Of a DNA stretch of 64,000 nt, positions 11,701-20,261 are shown piece by piece. Each line of letters opens with the position of its first letter. Position 1 is the stretch's first letter. The notes under the pieces were generated by a model, which was not told the origin of the DNA, made no database searches, and was given only the letters and a program-made list of their open reading frames with translations. The DNA lies in assembly GCA_905221605.1 (NCBI GenBank), contig CAJNDS010000319.1, positions 77,001 through 141,000 of the forward strand, read 5' to 3'. The stretch is from Symbiodinium natans. Taxonomy: Eukaryota; Sar; Dinophyceae; Suessiales; Symbiodiniaceae. The position numbers and the translations under genes were made by a program.

Positions 11701-14700
11701 ACATCGGCGCCACTGTCCAAAATCACTTCTATCTTCTCATAGACAGGACTGCTCTCATAAAATGATTCTTGGACTGCACGGACACAAAGGTTGCAATCTT
11801 CTTCGTGCTCACAACCATCTTTCCACCACAACATCAAAGGATCATCTTCTTCTTGGTGCTCGTGTTCTTCTTCTTCTTGCTCTGCATCGCTAAGCTGAAA
11901 TTCTTCAACACGTAGCACACGACCAAAATAGTCAATCTCAAGTTCTTCTTCTGCCTCCGTGTCGACTTCGAAAACTTCTGGATACTGTTGTGGAGGATCT
12001 CCAATGTGGATCATGGAGATTTGACGCACGGTCTTTGCTTGGTTCCTGCTGACGCTCGTCACGTTCGTGGTGCTTGACGTGCTTGGTGCTGCAGTAGAAC
12101 TGGCTGCTGTGGTACTTTGCTGGTCGTCGTTCACGTTTCGAACATCACCAAAATCTCTCTGCTTCTGTCTGCATTGGGCTTCAAAGTGACCAGGCTTTCC
12201 ACAGTAATGACAACACTGAGGACCAAAGCTTGCTTTTCCGCGTCCTTTTCCAAATCCACGACCAAATCCTTTTCCACGACCAAAACGACCGCGACCTCGA
12301 CCACGACCTTTTCCTCTTCCTCGTCCTTTGGAGTTGTAGCCGTAGTCGTTGCCATACTTGCCTTTTCCTTTGGACTTTCCTTTCCTCCATTTTCCTTTGC
12401 CCTTTCCTTTGCCTTTGCTGAACTTTCCTTTTCCTTTTCCTTTGGATCTCCAGGGCCTTTTTCTTTCATCTTTGTTCACGTTGCTGACATCCATGTCTGC
12501 TTGTCCACCGTGGTCGTTGCCGGCGTTGATCAAGTCAGTTGTGGTCCAGCGCGTGTTTTGCTCATAGGACAGGAGAAACTGACGAAGACTTGAATACTTT
12601 GTATCAGCCCTCAAATTGAGCAACATGTGTTGTCGAAGTTGACCATCTTGCTGATTGAGGATAATTGAAATCTTCAAATCATCTTGCACCACATCTCCTG
12701 ATGCCTTTTCATACTGCTCGATTGCTTCTTCGAATGCAAGGATGTTCTCCATGGTGGTCTTCTTGTTTTCAAACTTGTACTTCGTGAGGGTAGTCAGCAA
12801 ACGAAGACTTCTACCACGAGTGTAGGGTTCGTGTTCTTCGAGCAAAATTCTCCATGCTTCTAAACCATTCTCCTCTGTAATCTGCTTGATCGTTCTCAAT
12901 GGGCGACCTTTCGTGTACGAAGTGAGGATCGTGTAGAGCTTCTTGCTAACGGCTTTGTGCTCGTCACTCAAGGTGGAAAACTCAACAGCTTCACTTCTCT
13001 TTGCTTCAACGGCTTCAATTCTTGCTAACATCTCTGGGTCCAACGCTCCAATCCAGGTTCGCATCTTGTGTCTGAATTCACTCCAGCCTTCATGCTCTTC
13101 TTTGAAACTGCTTGGGTTGAACACGTCGGGGGTCTTGATCATCTTGTGCAACTCGACATCTCCCTTCTCTCTTCTCTTTTCTCTTTCTGCTTGTGCTTGT
13201 TCTCGTGCTTCTTGATGTTCTCGAAAATCTCGATGCATTTGACCCATACTGTTGATCATGCTTGCTGCCTCGTGGACCGCTGTGCTCGTTCTTGTAGCCA
13301 CCTGTAGCATGTTGCGAAACATTTCTCTCATCTCACCTTCACTGGCTGCTGCTGCGCTTTGAGCTGCTGTGCTTGCTTGCTGCTGCTGGGATGCTTGCTG
13401 CTGAACTGCGCTAACCAGGTCGTTTATCTGTTGGGTGTTCGTTGCTGTCTGCTGGGCCAAAGCTTGCATTGCTTGCTCCATCTGGGCATTCATGGCTTCA
13501 GCTGCTTGCGTGTTTGTGTACAGCAACACAATGAACATGAGCGTCTTCTTCTGAACACCACATGCACGAACTTCTTGATACCTGGCTCTCCTTGAAACTC
13601 TTCTCTTCAAACACTCTTTTCTTTTGCTTTGGATGGCACACATGTTGTACAGGCTGATCCAAGTGACCAAACCAATCGGGGTGCACATCACGATCATCAA
13701 CACGAAAATGATTTCCTTCTGCTTGTGAAACATGACTGAGATCTCAGGGGCGTAGCTCGACTCAAGGCTTCGAAGGAATCTTCTTGTACCTTCATACCAT
13801 CTTTTCACCTCAATCTTCAAATTCGTGATGTCGAAGTTTCTTGATGCTTCAAATCCTGCGATCATGTACTTCACAATCTCGAGGTTGTAGTTTTCTTCGT
13901 TGTCTTGATCTTCATAGCGTATTGGGGCTTCTTTGGTTTGACGACGCTGCAAACTGAAGGACATGAGCTCCACATGTTCTGTCTCTTCTCTCTCTCTTCT
14001 CACATGCACATTCTTGCTGCTTTCACCAAGTGCATGAGTCGCATGCTGCACCTCGGCATGCTCATCCTCCAAGGCAATAGTCTTCAGGTCATCCTGGAGG
14101 GAAATCGAATTCCTGGGCAGCGGCTTTGACATAACGAGCTCTGCTACATCTAGCAATATCTCTGTACTGCTTCTTGCTGCCTTTGCTTTCACATTCTTGA
14201 TCATCAACAACCAACCTTCTGCTGTAACGAGCCCTGCACAAAGTAGAAGAACTGCACTGCAAAGGACTCTCATCCAGAAACCACATCCAGTCATCTGGGT
14301 AAACCTCCTTCTCTTTACTTCTGTCTGCCCTTGAATGTAAACATAGCCATCTGGAAAGCAAACTCTACATCCAGGTGCACGTACGACTTGCGCCTGATCC
14401 GCACTGTCCAGGCCACGGCATTCTCGATGCTTGTGCACTGCTGTTCTTGACAGTGCAATGTAAACATCAGGCATGAACTCTTCATGGGCGACAGTCTCGA
14501 TCTCTCGCTCTTCAGTTGCAATCTCTCGCAAGAACGACCACGCCATTCCTGCTAAAATGCTGCTCATGAAAACCAGCACTGCAAACAGGAACAATTCCTG
14601 CTGCCATCTTCCTGAACTCAAAGCGTCCAGGGCACCACTGCTTGCTGCAACTGTCTGCTCTGCCATATGCTGAAGGTTCTGGAGGTTGCTGGCACACACT

Positions 14701-14825
14701 TCTCGCACAGACATGAAAACCATCATGCTCCATGGAAAAATCTTCGTCCATCCAGCTTGCTGTAGCATCATCGCACCCTGACTCAGGTGCTCCGCTACCA
14801 TGTTGAAAAACGTGGTAAACATCAT
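5736..14825 (-). CDS. Element 1 Gag-Pol polyprotein with N-terminal and C-terminal membrane modules (3029 codons)
   Basis: Approximate residues. 72-100, 183-208, 372-400 and 425-442: four hydrophobic segments ahead of Gag, with a small Cys/His domain (HKHREC ... CRVC) at about 125-165. 443-870: Gag, ending in Lys/Gly and Arg/Gly repeats. 870-884: CCHC knuckle (CHYCGKPGHFEAQC). 1036: aspartic protease (DSGAD). 1507-1530: HHCC finger. 1554, 1619 and 1658: integrase D, D, E. 2208: reverse transcriptase VHVDDL. 2409: RNase H SDADWAG, with TDSSAA at about 2485. 2668-2687: another membrane segment. 2690-3029: highly charged coiled coil with an 11-residue repeat (KAQEEKEAQER type). The start is the ATG at 14825, inside the 5' LTR, right after an in-frame TGA. 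The frame then reads through the LTR end and the primer site. Copia pol polyproteins are usually about 1300-1500 residues, so half of this protein is extra. Confidence 0.93.
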   Translation of the reverse strand: MMFTTFFNMVAEHLSQGAMMLQQAGWTKIFPWSMMVFMSVREVCASNLQNLQHMAEQTVAASSGALDALSSGRWQQELFLFAVLVFMSSILAGMAWSFLREIATEEREIETVAHEEFMPDVYIALSRTAVHKHRECRGLDSADQAQVVRAPGCRVCFPDGYVYIQGQTEVKRRRFTQMTGCGFWMRVLCSAVLLLCAGLVTAEGWLLMIKNVKAKAARSSTEILLDVAELVMSKPLPRNSISLQDDLKTIALEDEHAEVQHATHALGESSKNVHVRREREETEHVELMSFSLQRRQTKEAPIRYEDQDNEENYNLEIVKYMIAGFEASRNFDITNLKIEVKRWYEGTRRFLRSLESSYAPEISVMFHKQKEIIFVLMIVMCTPIGLVTWISLYNMCAIQSKRKECLKRRVSRRARYQEVRACGVQKKTLMFIVLLYTNTQAAEAMNAQMEQAMQALAQQTATNTQQINDLVSAVQQQASQQQQASTAAQSAAAASEGEMREMFRNMLQVATRTSTAVHEAASMINSMGQMHRDFREHQEAREQAQAEREKRREKGDVELHKMIKTPDVFNPSSFKEEHEGWSEFRHKMRTWIGALDPEMLARIEAVEAKRSEAVEFSTLSDEHKAVSKKLYTILTSYTKGRPLRTIKQITEENGLEAWRILLEEHEPYTRGRSLRLLTTLTKYKFENKKTTMENILAFEEAIEQYEKASGDVVQDDLKISIILNQQDGQLRQHMLLNLRADTKYSSLRQFLLSYEQNTRWTTTDLINAGNDHGGQADMDVSNVNKDERKRPWRSKGKGKGKFSKGKGKGKGKWRKGKSKGKGKYGNDYGYNSKGRGRGKGRGRGRGRFGRGKGFGRGFGKGRGKASFGPQCCHYCGKPGHFEAQCRQKQRDFGDVRNVNDDQQSTTAASSTAAPSTSSTTNVTSVSRNQAKTVRQISMIHIGDPPQQYPEVFEVDTEAEEELEIDYFGRVLRVEEFQLSDAEQEEEEHEHQEEDDPLMLWWKDGCEHEEDCNLCVRAVQESFYESSPVYEKIEVILDSGADVSLIPLWLGKEGVPVKKKNDSGIRDAQGRKIPVKGKRAINLTMFSSKQEAVKMQECFIVANVVNPLLAVGKLLKNGWEIVKKDDGLMLSDGMSDIPVHYHKNSLATYAYLQAGKRYESEAYVNLEQEHVRTVIQLNSHIADAARKQEPGWHDTDSIVVVHYSPAQSKYKDPTDMYRTEDFPYRSTMIKTEDGTWKAVEVCKKYAQKMDPFEDISAGGEFEVVTALSSRVIPLNVLGIPLKKDERQEQEARTSDTWSIEKAGTELVRYHNTPRTHKFNPENVAGMPTDIENLTSWRYTIGECVYATNLYEDEDDWSRDTEPPEEAFALPWYGQTRFRLKEPVREDRRSSAQEQEAKRQKLEEEKKSFLPEDVQMEEAPRGEVERDSLVFTYDGYEYNKNSSVQILRQLCREFEVPSSGSKEQMLKRLSRAAQEREAADSLALGRRQYEAQVAPLMRKREERPNEQEVMLHNLTHLPFAGWCEHCVATRAKENQHRKSELTRSPAEESSKSTLCFDFAYTSTSSSEAQPMVTLIANDAWSKWFVAVPVARRGGADALRHMTEALTTATLQLGYSEINVKADNEGVCRSLKIALQKMRGAHGLSTTLLSSVPHDHESNGLAERAVQTVRRHANCILDEVRVKTELPLSHEHPLMSWAMRHSAWLLNRFHRSSATGKTPYEFMTGQPYRGELVPFASTIMVKRLRPKRKGDRLWTFGVFLGKTESGMWLTFQSDGIHASRSARPVGEAYDAKAISSVNVFTWSIKNNTLGSRVLPQKRLVSPQIVLPAVAAGEERKSLEDEVADEAASDPPTSDEEKARRDAEELLQEFELVHDEHDPLADMVSEHEDEREEVPEEAKMDRESRPDFECVGSPSKIPRTRVELPRFGPGASSSVMRAERMPDNDERSDEEEDCFAGSEAGDSETEDEWSDEEQQEEVQVLPESFFSEEAGPPQLAEEDLEIFDDAAAGKEVSRLTKMGVIEEVPMEQEESKEVVWLTTKLVFDWRFRESENVICENEIPEGQQEVPHEALKPRRCWQRRARLVAREYNNSKREDVFSPATSPSLTKLIPILALANRWSLDIKDAFLQVPQKRPVHCKIPRGKGSQAVHGMEAKCWRLGRVLPGQRDASLLWSEFCAELLQQEGYEKSVANPALFRLIKNGKVVSVCIVHVDDLQVAGKAAVVKPVLEALAKKVKLQVEGPFLTEEDYRNGFSKQSVRFLKRRYSYEDGKLFVRPDTKYITKLLEKLRLGSRREKATPAAGNVQNTDETKELDENKKNVYRSCVGILLYLAQDRPDIQYAVRNLATGMKAPTQKKQKELEHCALYLKKTAGYAVCYTAGRPGTATLQRSKKLEQDSENENEKSIESGSHLVEVFSDADWAGNKSSRKSVSGGVIFLDGQYAFSYSRTQKTVALSSGESEYYALTGAVAEGIGIREAVEFLSGKAARMKAYTDSSAARGIVHRQGVGRIKHLATRMLWLQEVTRNGLCSVKAVSTVFNPADLGTKPLNASRMKLLLNILQVHDDREAIGREERMAAESTATVRGLTKVSGSRLGLTLLSAFGFAVESAGQQEGDFVARRYFCMQLMSFVFGPFSTAQEPPQELQEGEQEVLHGHSSNSSMKFSHVFTSMPELEMLMPVCMAVIVVLVTIIVYLAVNQKKEKKGEKEEKPKEEKPEGEVTRKKEEEDKEKSSQGVLEGDETVKKKFDELIAKMEKQERALEKEKLKREEAEEKAKEAEEDRDQAFALKAKVVAKYSEAEAERKALEKEKEDLEKQKEVYKQDAKEVREQLKKDYDMITKHMKKEAEERKREAEELEAAEQRREEEDRINAEIRKANEEKIEAAERLRRKEETDKKAEAMRQKEQAKKAQEEKDAQEKEAQERKAQEEKEAQEKKAQEEKEAQERKAQEEKEAQERKAQEEKEAQEKEDEKNEAIAKEKARKQRAKLEAYEEMRRKEQEAQEATKAEKEKAKKELKEAQEPGGNSGREGARRNEGD
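5945..6115 (-). repeat. 33-bp coding minisatellite in element 1
   Basis: About five tandem 33-base units encode an 11-residue repeat of the type KAQEEKEAQER in the C-terminal coiled coil. The units are nearly identical, so the array expanded recently and its length may vary between copies. Confidence 0.8.
14789..14800 (-). promoter_or_regulatory. Primer-binding site of element 1
   Basis: TGGTAGCGGAGC on the sense strand, directly adjacent to the 5' LTR. It starts with TGG as expected for pairing with a tRNA CCA end. It resembles the initiator-Met-type site of other copia elements (TGGTATCAGAGC in plants), but the exact tRNA is an inference. The same 12 bases occur at 36580-36591 and 54662-54673. 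Confidence 0.85.
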
Positions 14826-15000
14826 GGCTCACTTTTCCTACCACGCTCTAAAGGCAAAACAACTTTTCTCGCTTTCGACTCTTGAGCCTAAGCCTCCGGT
14901 GTCAAACTCGTTCTGCTCAGACTCAACATGCCTTAGGGCATTTGGTGTCTTTCCTACTGCACCCATTCACTGTACCTGGATACATGCTGTACACTTAACA
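14801..15000 (-). repeat. 5' LTR of element 1
   Basis: Identical to 4204-4403. The LTR end and the primer site together create an ATG (CA followed by TGG), in frame with the polyprotein. Confidence 0.97.
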
Positions 15001-15005
15001 CTTTG
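15001..15005. repeat. Target-site duplication CTTTG (right) of element 1
   Basis: Matches 4199-4203 exactly. Confidence 0.95.
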
Positions 15006-16550
15006 GCTACTCTTGGATAGCCCCACTCGCTGATCACCATCAGTTAAGAAGATTCAGTACGAAGGCATTTTCTCTCTATTCGGGCTTTCAAAAAGCATCC
15101 AGGCTCTTGGCCAATGGACTTCAAAGACATGAGCGCATGATGTCCGCAACTTTGAGCCCGAAACCCTAAACCCTCAAGCAAAAAAGTGAACAGACATTGG
15201 GTGTGATATCTTTACTTGTGAGTTTGAAAGAGCTGACAAGCCGAGCTGAAGAAAATTGATCCAGAGCGCCTCTCCCCTCCCTTCAGCACTTCAGCACTTA
15301 TTCATCACAAAAGAACGCTCGAACCTCACAAGAATACAGAGCCAAAGATCTGAAGAATACAAAGCCAAAAGGAAAAACCTACGCCCAAGGCCCACTGAAA
15401 AATATCGCTCAAAACTTTCGCCCAACACCCGCCCAAAATTCCGGGCGCGAACCCTATGCAATTTCTGCACCCTAAAGAACGTTTGAGCCTGAGCTCAACA
15501 ATATTCGTTTGAGCAAACAAGCCACCCAGAATACTTGAGCCACAACTTAGTTTGGGTCGGAAGTTAAACTGGTGCGAAAGGAGTATGTGTATATTTGTTT
15601 ATTTACAAAACTACGCGCGTTAACTGGACCCTTACCTTACCCGAACCCCAAACCCTACACAGAGGTTTCCAGATAGACAGGCGAAAGATAGAAAGACGAC
15701 GTGAGAAGCGAAGCGTGCGCTGTTATTGCGCGACGCCCCGCCCGAGGCAGCATCAACCTTAGTCGAAATAATGTAAGCTGAGGCTTCTGGAAAACCTAAA
15801 CCCTAAACCGCAAAATCTACAAAATAAGCCGTTAAATCCTAAGCCTTAACTAGCCTAACCCTATAAAGGACAGCCTCAGACTGCAGAACGAGCCTTGCGC
15901 CCGGAAGCTTGGGGGACAGACCAGCAACAATGGGCCACTCGGCGATGAACGGAGCCGGCGTCAGCAAAAACAACGCGTGCGTCACGCAGGGGCGCGTTAG
16001 CGCCGAGCATCCTTCGCGAAGAATTTTCCGACGAGCAGAGCCCGCCTTCGAATGGGCTTCTCTTTTTCCTGGCCCCGGAATGTCTTTTTTCCGACCCTGC
16101 GACCCCTTTCAACCCCGGAAAGTCTTTTTCTTGGCCTCGGTCTTTTTCCCGGCCTCGTTACGGGGCCCAAAAAAAAAAAAAGGTCTTTTTGACGACCCTG
16201 TTCGCAGCCGTCAAAGAAGGAACGACCGTCTTTTTCTCAACCCCGCAGCGTCTTGTGACCGACCCCGCTTCTTTTTCCGGACCCCGGAATGTCTTTTTTT
16301 CAGCCTTTGCCGAACACACAGAGCTTCAAAAAGGAGGTGTAAAATGTTGCTGTAGCATTGCAAGCGAACAGGTGCAGTTCACAACTCTAAACTCCAAACC
16401 CTAAATCCCAAAACCCTAAACTCTGAATCTCTAAACCCCAAACTTTAAAACCTTAACCCCCAAAAGCTCCAAACGCTAAAGTTAAAGTTCGACCTAAACC
16501 CGAAATTGAGAACTAGGGGCTGGTTCCCTGGACAGGTAGGGGGGGCCGGC
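15006..16550. repeat. Non-coding region with degenerate telomere-like repeats
   Basis: CCCTAAA-type heptamers and variants recur at about 15163-15175, 15640-15658, 15793-15810, 15835-15865 and 16383-16480, mixed with CCCAAAC, CTCTAAA and similar forms. The unit matches the TTTAGGG telomere repeat of dinoflagellates and plants in reverse. A second degenerate motif built on 'ccccggaatgtctttttt' recurs between 16070 and 16310. No gene seen. Confidence 0.65.
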
Positions 16551-16554
16551 TTGT

Positions 16555-17725
16555 GATACAAGCACAGTCCCCCCAACCCCTGCTCATCTGCGAAATCTAT
16601 CATACAAGCAGGGTCCGCCCAACCGCCCTGCTTATCTGGAAACTTGTCAAACAAGCACAGCCCCTCTGCCTCTTGCGAAACCCGTCCCCCTACCTGTCAC
16701 ACAAGCACAGGCACCCCAGCCCCGCTGCTTATCTGCAACGCCTGTGAAACCTCTCATACAAGCACAGCCCCCTCAACCCCCAACCTGCCCCTCTGCCTAT
16801 TTGGAAACCCGTCCCCCTATACCTGTCACACAAGCACAGTCCTCTCAATTCCCTTGCTTATCTGCAACGCCTGTGAAACTTCTCATGCAAGCACAGTCCC
16901 CTCAAGCCCCCTGCTTATCTGCAAAACCTATCGCACTGCTTATCTGCGAAACCCGTCCCCCTACTTGTCACACAAGCACAGTCCTCTCAAGTCCCCTGCA
17001 TATCTGCAACGCCTGTGAAACCTCTCATACAAGCACAGTCCCCTCAAGCCCCTTGCTTATCTGCAAAACCTGTCGCACTGCTTATCTGCGAAACCCGTCC
17101 CCCTACCTGTCACACAAGCACAGTCCTCTCAATTCCATTGCTTATCTGCAACGCTTGCGAAACTTCTCATACAAGCACAGTCCCCTCAACCCCCCTGCTT
17201 AGCTGCAAAACCTGTCACACTGCTGATCTGCGAAACCCGTCCCCCTACCTGTCACACAAGCACAGTCCCCGCAAGTCCGCTGCTTATCTGCAACGCCTGT
17301 GAAACCTCTCATACAAGCACAGCCCCCTCAACCCCCCTGCTTATCTGCAAAACCTGTCGCACTGCTTATCTGCGAAACCCGTCCCCCTACGTATCACACA
17401 AGCACAGTCCTCTCAAGTCCGCTGCTTATCTGCAACGCCTGTGAAACTTCTCATACAAGCACAGTCCCCTCAACCCCCCTGCTTATCTGCAAAACCTGTC
17501 GCACTGCTTATCTGCGAAACCCGTCCCCCTACGTATCACACAAGCACAGTCCTCTCAAGTCCGCTGCTTATCTGCAACGCCTGTGAAACCTCTCATACAA
17601 GCACAGCCCCCTCAACCCCCCTGCTTATCTGTAAAACCTGTCGCACTGCTTATCTGCGAAACCCGTCCCCCTACCTGTCCCACAAGCACAGTCCCCCCAA
17701 CCCCCCTGCTTATCTGCAACGCCCC
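16555..17725. repeat. 142-bp tandem satellite
   Basis: Anchor 'gaaac.tctcatacaagcac' occurs at about 16746, 16874, 17016, 17158, 17300, 17442 and 17584: one spacing of 128, then five of 142. Each unit contains three 'gcttatctgc' sub-blocks and two 'acaagcacag' sub-blocks. Alternate units carry CCTCT or CTTCT, giving a 284-bp higher-order period. Open frames run across it because the units lack stops, but 142 is not a multiple of three, so the encoded sequence shifts frame every unit. I do not call genes here. Confidence 0.93.
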
Positions 17726-17789
17726 ACGCCACATTCACTCACTTTAGACTCTTTAGAGGCGGCATCTTTTCGCACACTATGTTTGCAAG

Positions 17790-17875
17790 CGGGGGGGGCT
17801 GCGCGCCCCCCCCAGACCCCCCCCCCCTTGAAGGGGGGCTTCAGGCTTCAACAAAGCTTCAAGGGGCTTTTGTTT
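17790..17875. repeat. G/C-run hairpins
   Basis: A run of eight G, seven spacer bases and a run of eight C (17791-17814) can form a hairpin. It is followed by a longer C run (about 17817-17827) facing a G run at 17834, and by a second inverted pair around 'ttcaggcttcaacaaagcttcaa'. G-quadruplex formation is possible on either strand. Confidence 0.6.
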
Positions 17876-17914
17876 TTATTTGAGGTTTGGGGTTCAGGGT
17901 TTAGGTTTAAGGTA

Positions 17915-18125
17915 AATATAACTTCTCCGCTACGACAACAAGAAACAAGGAGTTGAATTTAAAATGATTTTCTTCACTTCTCTGCCAAGGGGGTGAAATT
18001 TAGAACAATTTTCACCTCTTTGCCATGACAACCAGAAACAAGGGTGTGAAATTTACAAAAATCTCTGCCATGACAACAAGAAACAAACGGGTAAAATTAG
18101 AATAATTGTCACTTCTCTGCCATGT
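17915..18125. repeat. Degenerate 60-70-bp tandem repeat
   Basis: Three to four copies of a unit built on 'gccatgacaacaagaaacaa' followed by a 'gtgaaattta' segment (about 17930, 18022, 18060, 18117). Before it, at 17885-17912, a short TTTAGGG-like stretch lies in the opposite orientation to those upstream. Confidence 0.6.
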
Positions 18126-18191
18126 CCTATAACTCCAATTCTCGAAGACTGAAACCCTTAAGCAAAAAGAGGGCGGGTGGAATTTAGAAGA

Positions 18192-18600
18192 ACTACTACT
18201 ACTACTGCTACTGCTACTGCTACTGCTGCTGCTGCTACTGCTGCTACTGCTACTGCTACTGCTACTGCTACTGCTACTGCTACTGCTACCGCTACCGCTA
18301 CTGCTACTGCTACTGCTACTGCTACTGCTACTGCAACTGCTACTGCTACTGCTACTGCTACTGCGACTGCTACTGCGACTGCGACTGCGACTGCGACTGC
18401 GACTGCGACTGCTACTGCTACTGCTACTGCTACTGCTACTGCTACTGCTACTGCTACTGCTACTGCTACTGCTACTGCTACTGCTATACTGCTACTGCTA
18501 CTGCTACTGCTACTGCTACTGCTACTGCTACTGCTACTGCTACTGCTACTGCTGCTGCTGCTGCTGCTGCTACTGCTACTGCTACTGCTACGACGACGAC
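18192..18600. repeat. (TACTGC)n hexanucleotide microsatellite
   Basis: About 400 bases of TACTGC repeats, with interruptions of GACTGC (about 18362-18410), CTACCG and pure CTG. The track gives long Thr-Ala, Leu, Ser and Val-Ala open frames on both strands, all artefacts of the triplet-multiple repeat. Confidence 0.97.
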
Positions 18601-20261
18601 TAAGAAACCGCATGTTTGCAAATGCAAACACTGCTGCTTTTCTCAAGCAAGAGTCAAGAGTCTCTGCGCTCAGACGTCCGGCTGCTTTGAAATCGCGACG
18701 GCCGTGCGTACCCACGTGCCTCGATCCCGCCGCCAGCCAATCGAAAAAGAAGCCAGATCACCACGCACAATGGCTTCGGAGCTGTCTATGATTCCGCTAA
18801 GACCGAGTAGGGGCCCATCTTTGTCCAGACGAAACTCTATCAAGACCAAGAAAGCGGCCCCGTTGGAAACTGGGATGACTTTCTGCACCCGCCCTTCAGT
18901 GCGCTCATAGGGGCCGACGTCCTACAAGGAAAGGTTTCGAAGGCAAACAACAGCAAACACACGCGACACACTCGAGTCACTTGAGCAAACGACGAACCTC
19001 AATATTGCGAGGTTCTGGGTGTCCTGCCGGACAGAACAAACCCGCTCTTGCAGATATGAGAGCGGACGCACGAAGCCTTCCAGACGTGCAACAGCACGGC
19101 TGACATGAGCCAAGAGCGCTTCTTCGGTACACGGGGATGGTTGGAAGTCCTGAAGGCGCAGAAAAAGCAGAGAATAATGTCAATCTGTCAAGAAGCAGAA
19201 ATCCAGCCGGAGAGCAGCTGTCACGACACCCGGCAGTGTCTGCGCAAGTTTTCCAAAAAACCATCCCTCGGGAAGAGCTCGGCAAAGAGACGCATCCAGG
19301 TGCGCTGCACGTACATCCTCCCACTTGGCCTTTTAGCACGCGAGGGCGCCGCACCAGCCCCTTACCATGACCGTGAAACGCACAGGTGTCACATACTATG
19401 TCACTACTGCGGCACATCACATCTGAGAACGAAATTAAGTCCACTGCCTTGACCATCTGCAAGAGGTGCGTTTGCATCTCCACCGTCGCAGCATGCGTCT
19501 GAACGGTCCTGGAAGATGCACACAGTGGAGAACGCACGAGAAGGAGAAGGTGCTAGACTCACAAGAATGCGCACATTTAGCCGTGAAAAGTTGCCTGCAA
19601 AAAGCTTGCAGACGAACATGCCACTCGTGCAGGAGCGCCAGCAAGGCCACCCGGAAGGTGGTATAGGCCGCTTCCGCTGCCGGAAGCCAGTTCTACCAAA
19701 AGCAATAGGTTCCTACGACTCAAGTAAACGTAAAAAAACTGACTAGCAGCAAGCGCCCGCCTGGACCTCGACCTTGCTTGCCGAGCTGCCTAATCCACGT
19801 CCAATTGCACCAACGTCAGCAGGACATAAAGCCAAGGCCGCGACGTGAAGCTTCGGGCGGCACTCCTCCCATAACCCGACCGTTGCTTCGCGCAGAGGCG
19901 GCAGGTTGCTGGGCACGTTGCCAGCCACTTCGACCGCCACGCCTGGCCACTGTTCAAGCAGGCACATCCTAAGAACGAATGAGAACGCCTTGTCTTGGTG
20001 TGCTTGGAGACGCGTGTCCCAGCCATGAAGCTACGTTAGCAACGAGCAAAGAAACCAGAAAGCACGCAACCGAAAGCTGCAGGCAACAACCCATGCTCAT
20101 TGTGCACGGCGCGCAACTGGCTTCAATGCTGCTGCTAGGCACACACAGGCACACCGCGTGGCAATGGCACACAGCTTTTGTCATTTCGCATGGCATCTCA
20201 CAGCTACACCTCTGTCGTGTCCGACGGAGCGAGACATCCAGCGCCAATGTGCTGAGCGCGG
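18601..20261. other. Non-coding or unrecognised region
   Basis: Several open frames of 60-190 codons occur on both strands (largest 18977-19537, minus), but none shows a recognisable motif. Moderate GC, no clear repeats. It lies downstream of the MULE transposase and may be its 3' flank. No terminal inverted repeat could be identified by eye. Confidence 0.4.

Larger units (their letters stand above)
4204..15000 (-). mobile_element. Element 1: complete Ty1/copia LTR retrotransposon (10.8 kb)
   Basis: The element is bounded by two 200-bp LTRs that look identical along their whole length (4204-4403 and 14801-15000), starting TG and ending CA. It has a perfect 5-bp target duplication, a primer-binding site next to the 5' LTR and a purine tract next to the 3' LTR. 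It is transcribed on the minus strand. Integrase precedes reverse transcriptase, which places it in Ty1/copia. Identical LTRs mean a recent insertion. At 10.8 kb it is about twice the length of a textbook copia element, because the polyprotein carries extra N- and C-terminal modules. Confidence 0.97.

Noticed and set aside
12117-12593. Plus-strand frame of 158 codons inside element 1
   Set aside because: Antisense of the Lys/Gly-rich end of Gag; low complexity only.
16555-17725. CRISPR-like regular spacing
   Set aside because: The intervals are themselves conserved between units and the period is 142 bp; this is a satellite in a eukaryotic genome.
16644-17956. Several overlapping 60-170-codon frames in the satellite
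   Set aside because: They arise from stop-free 142-bp units and change frame each unit.
18158-18791. Long Ser/Val-Ala and Thr-Ala/Leu frames on both strands
   Set aside because: Pure microsatellite translation of (TACTGC)n.
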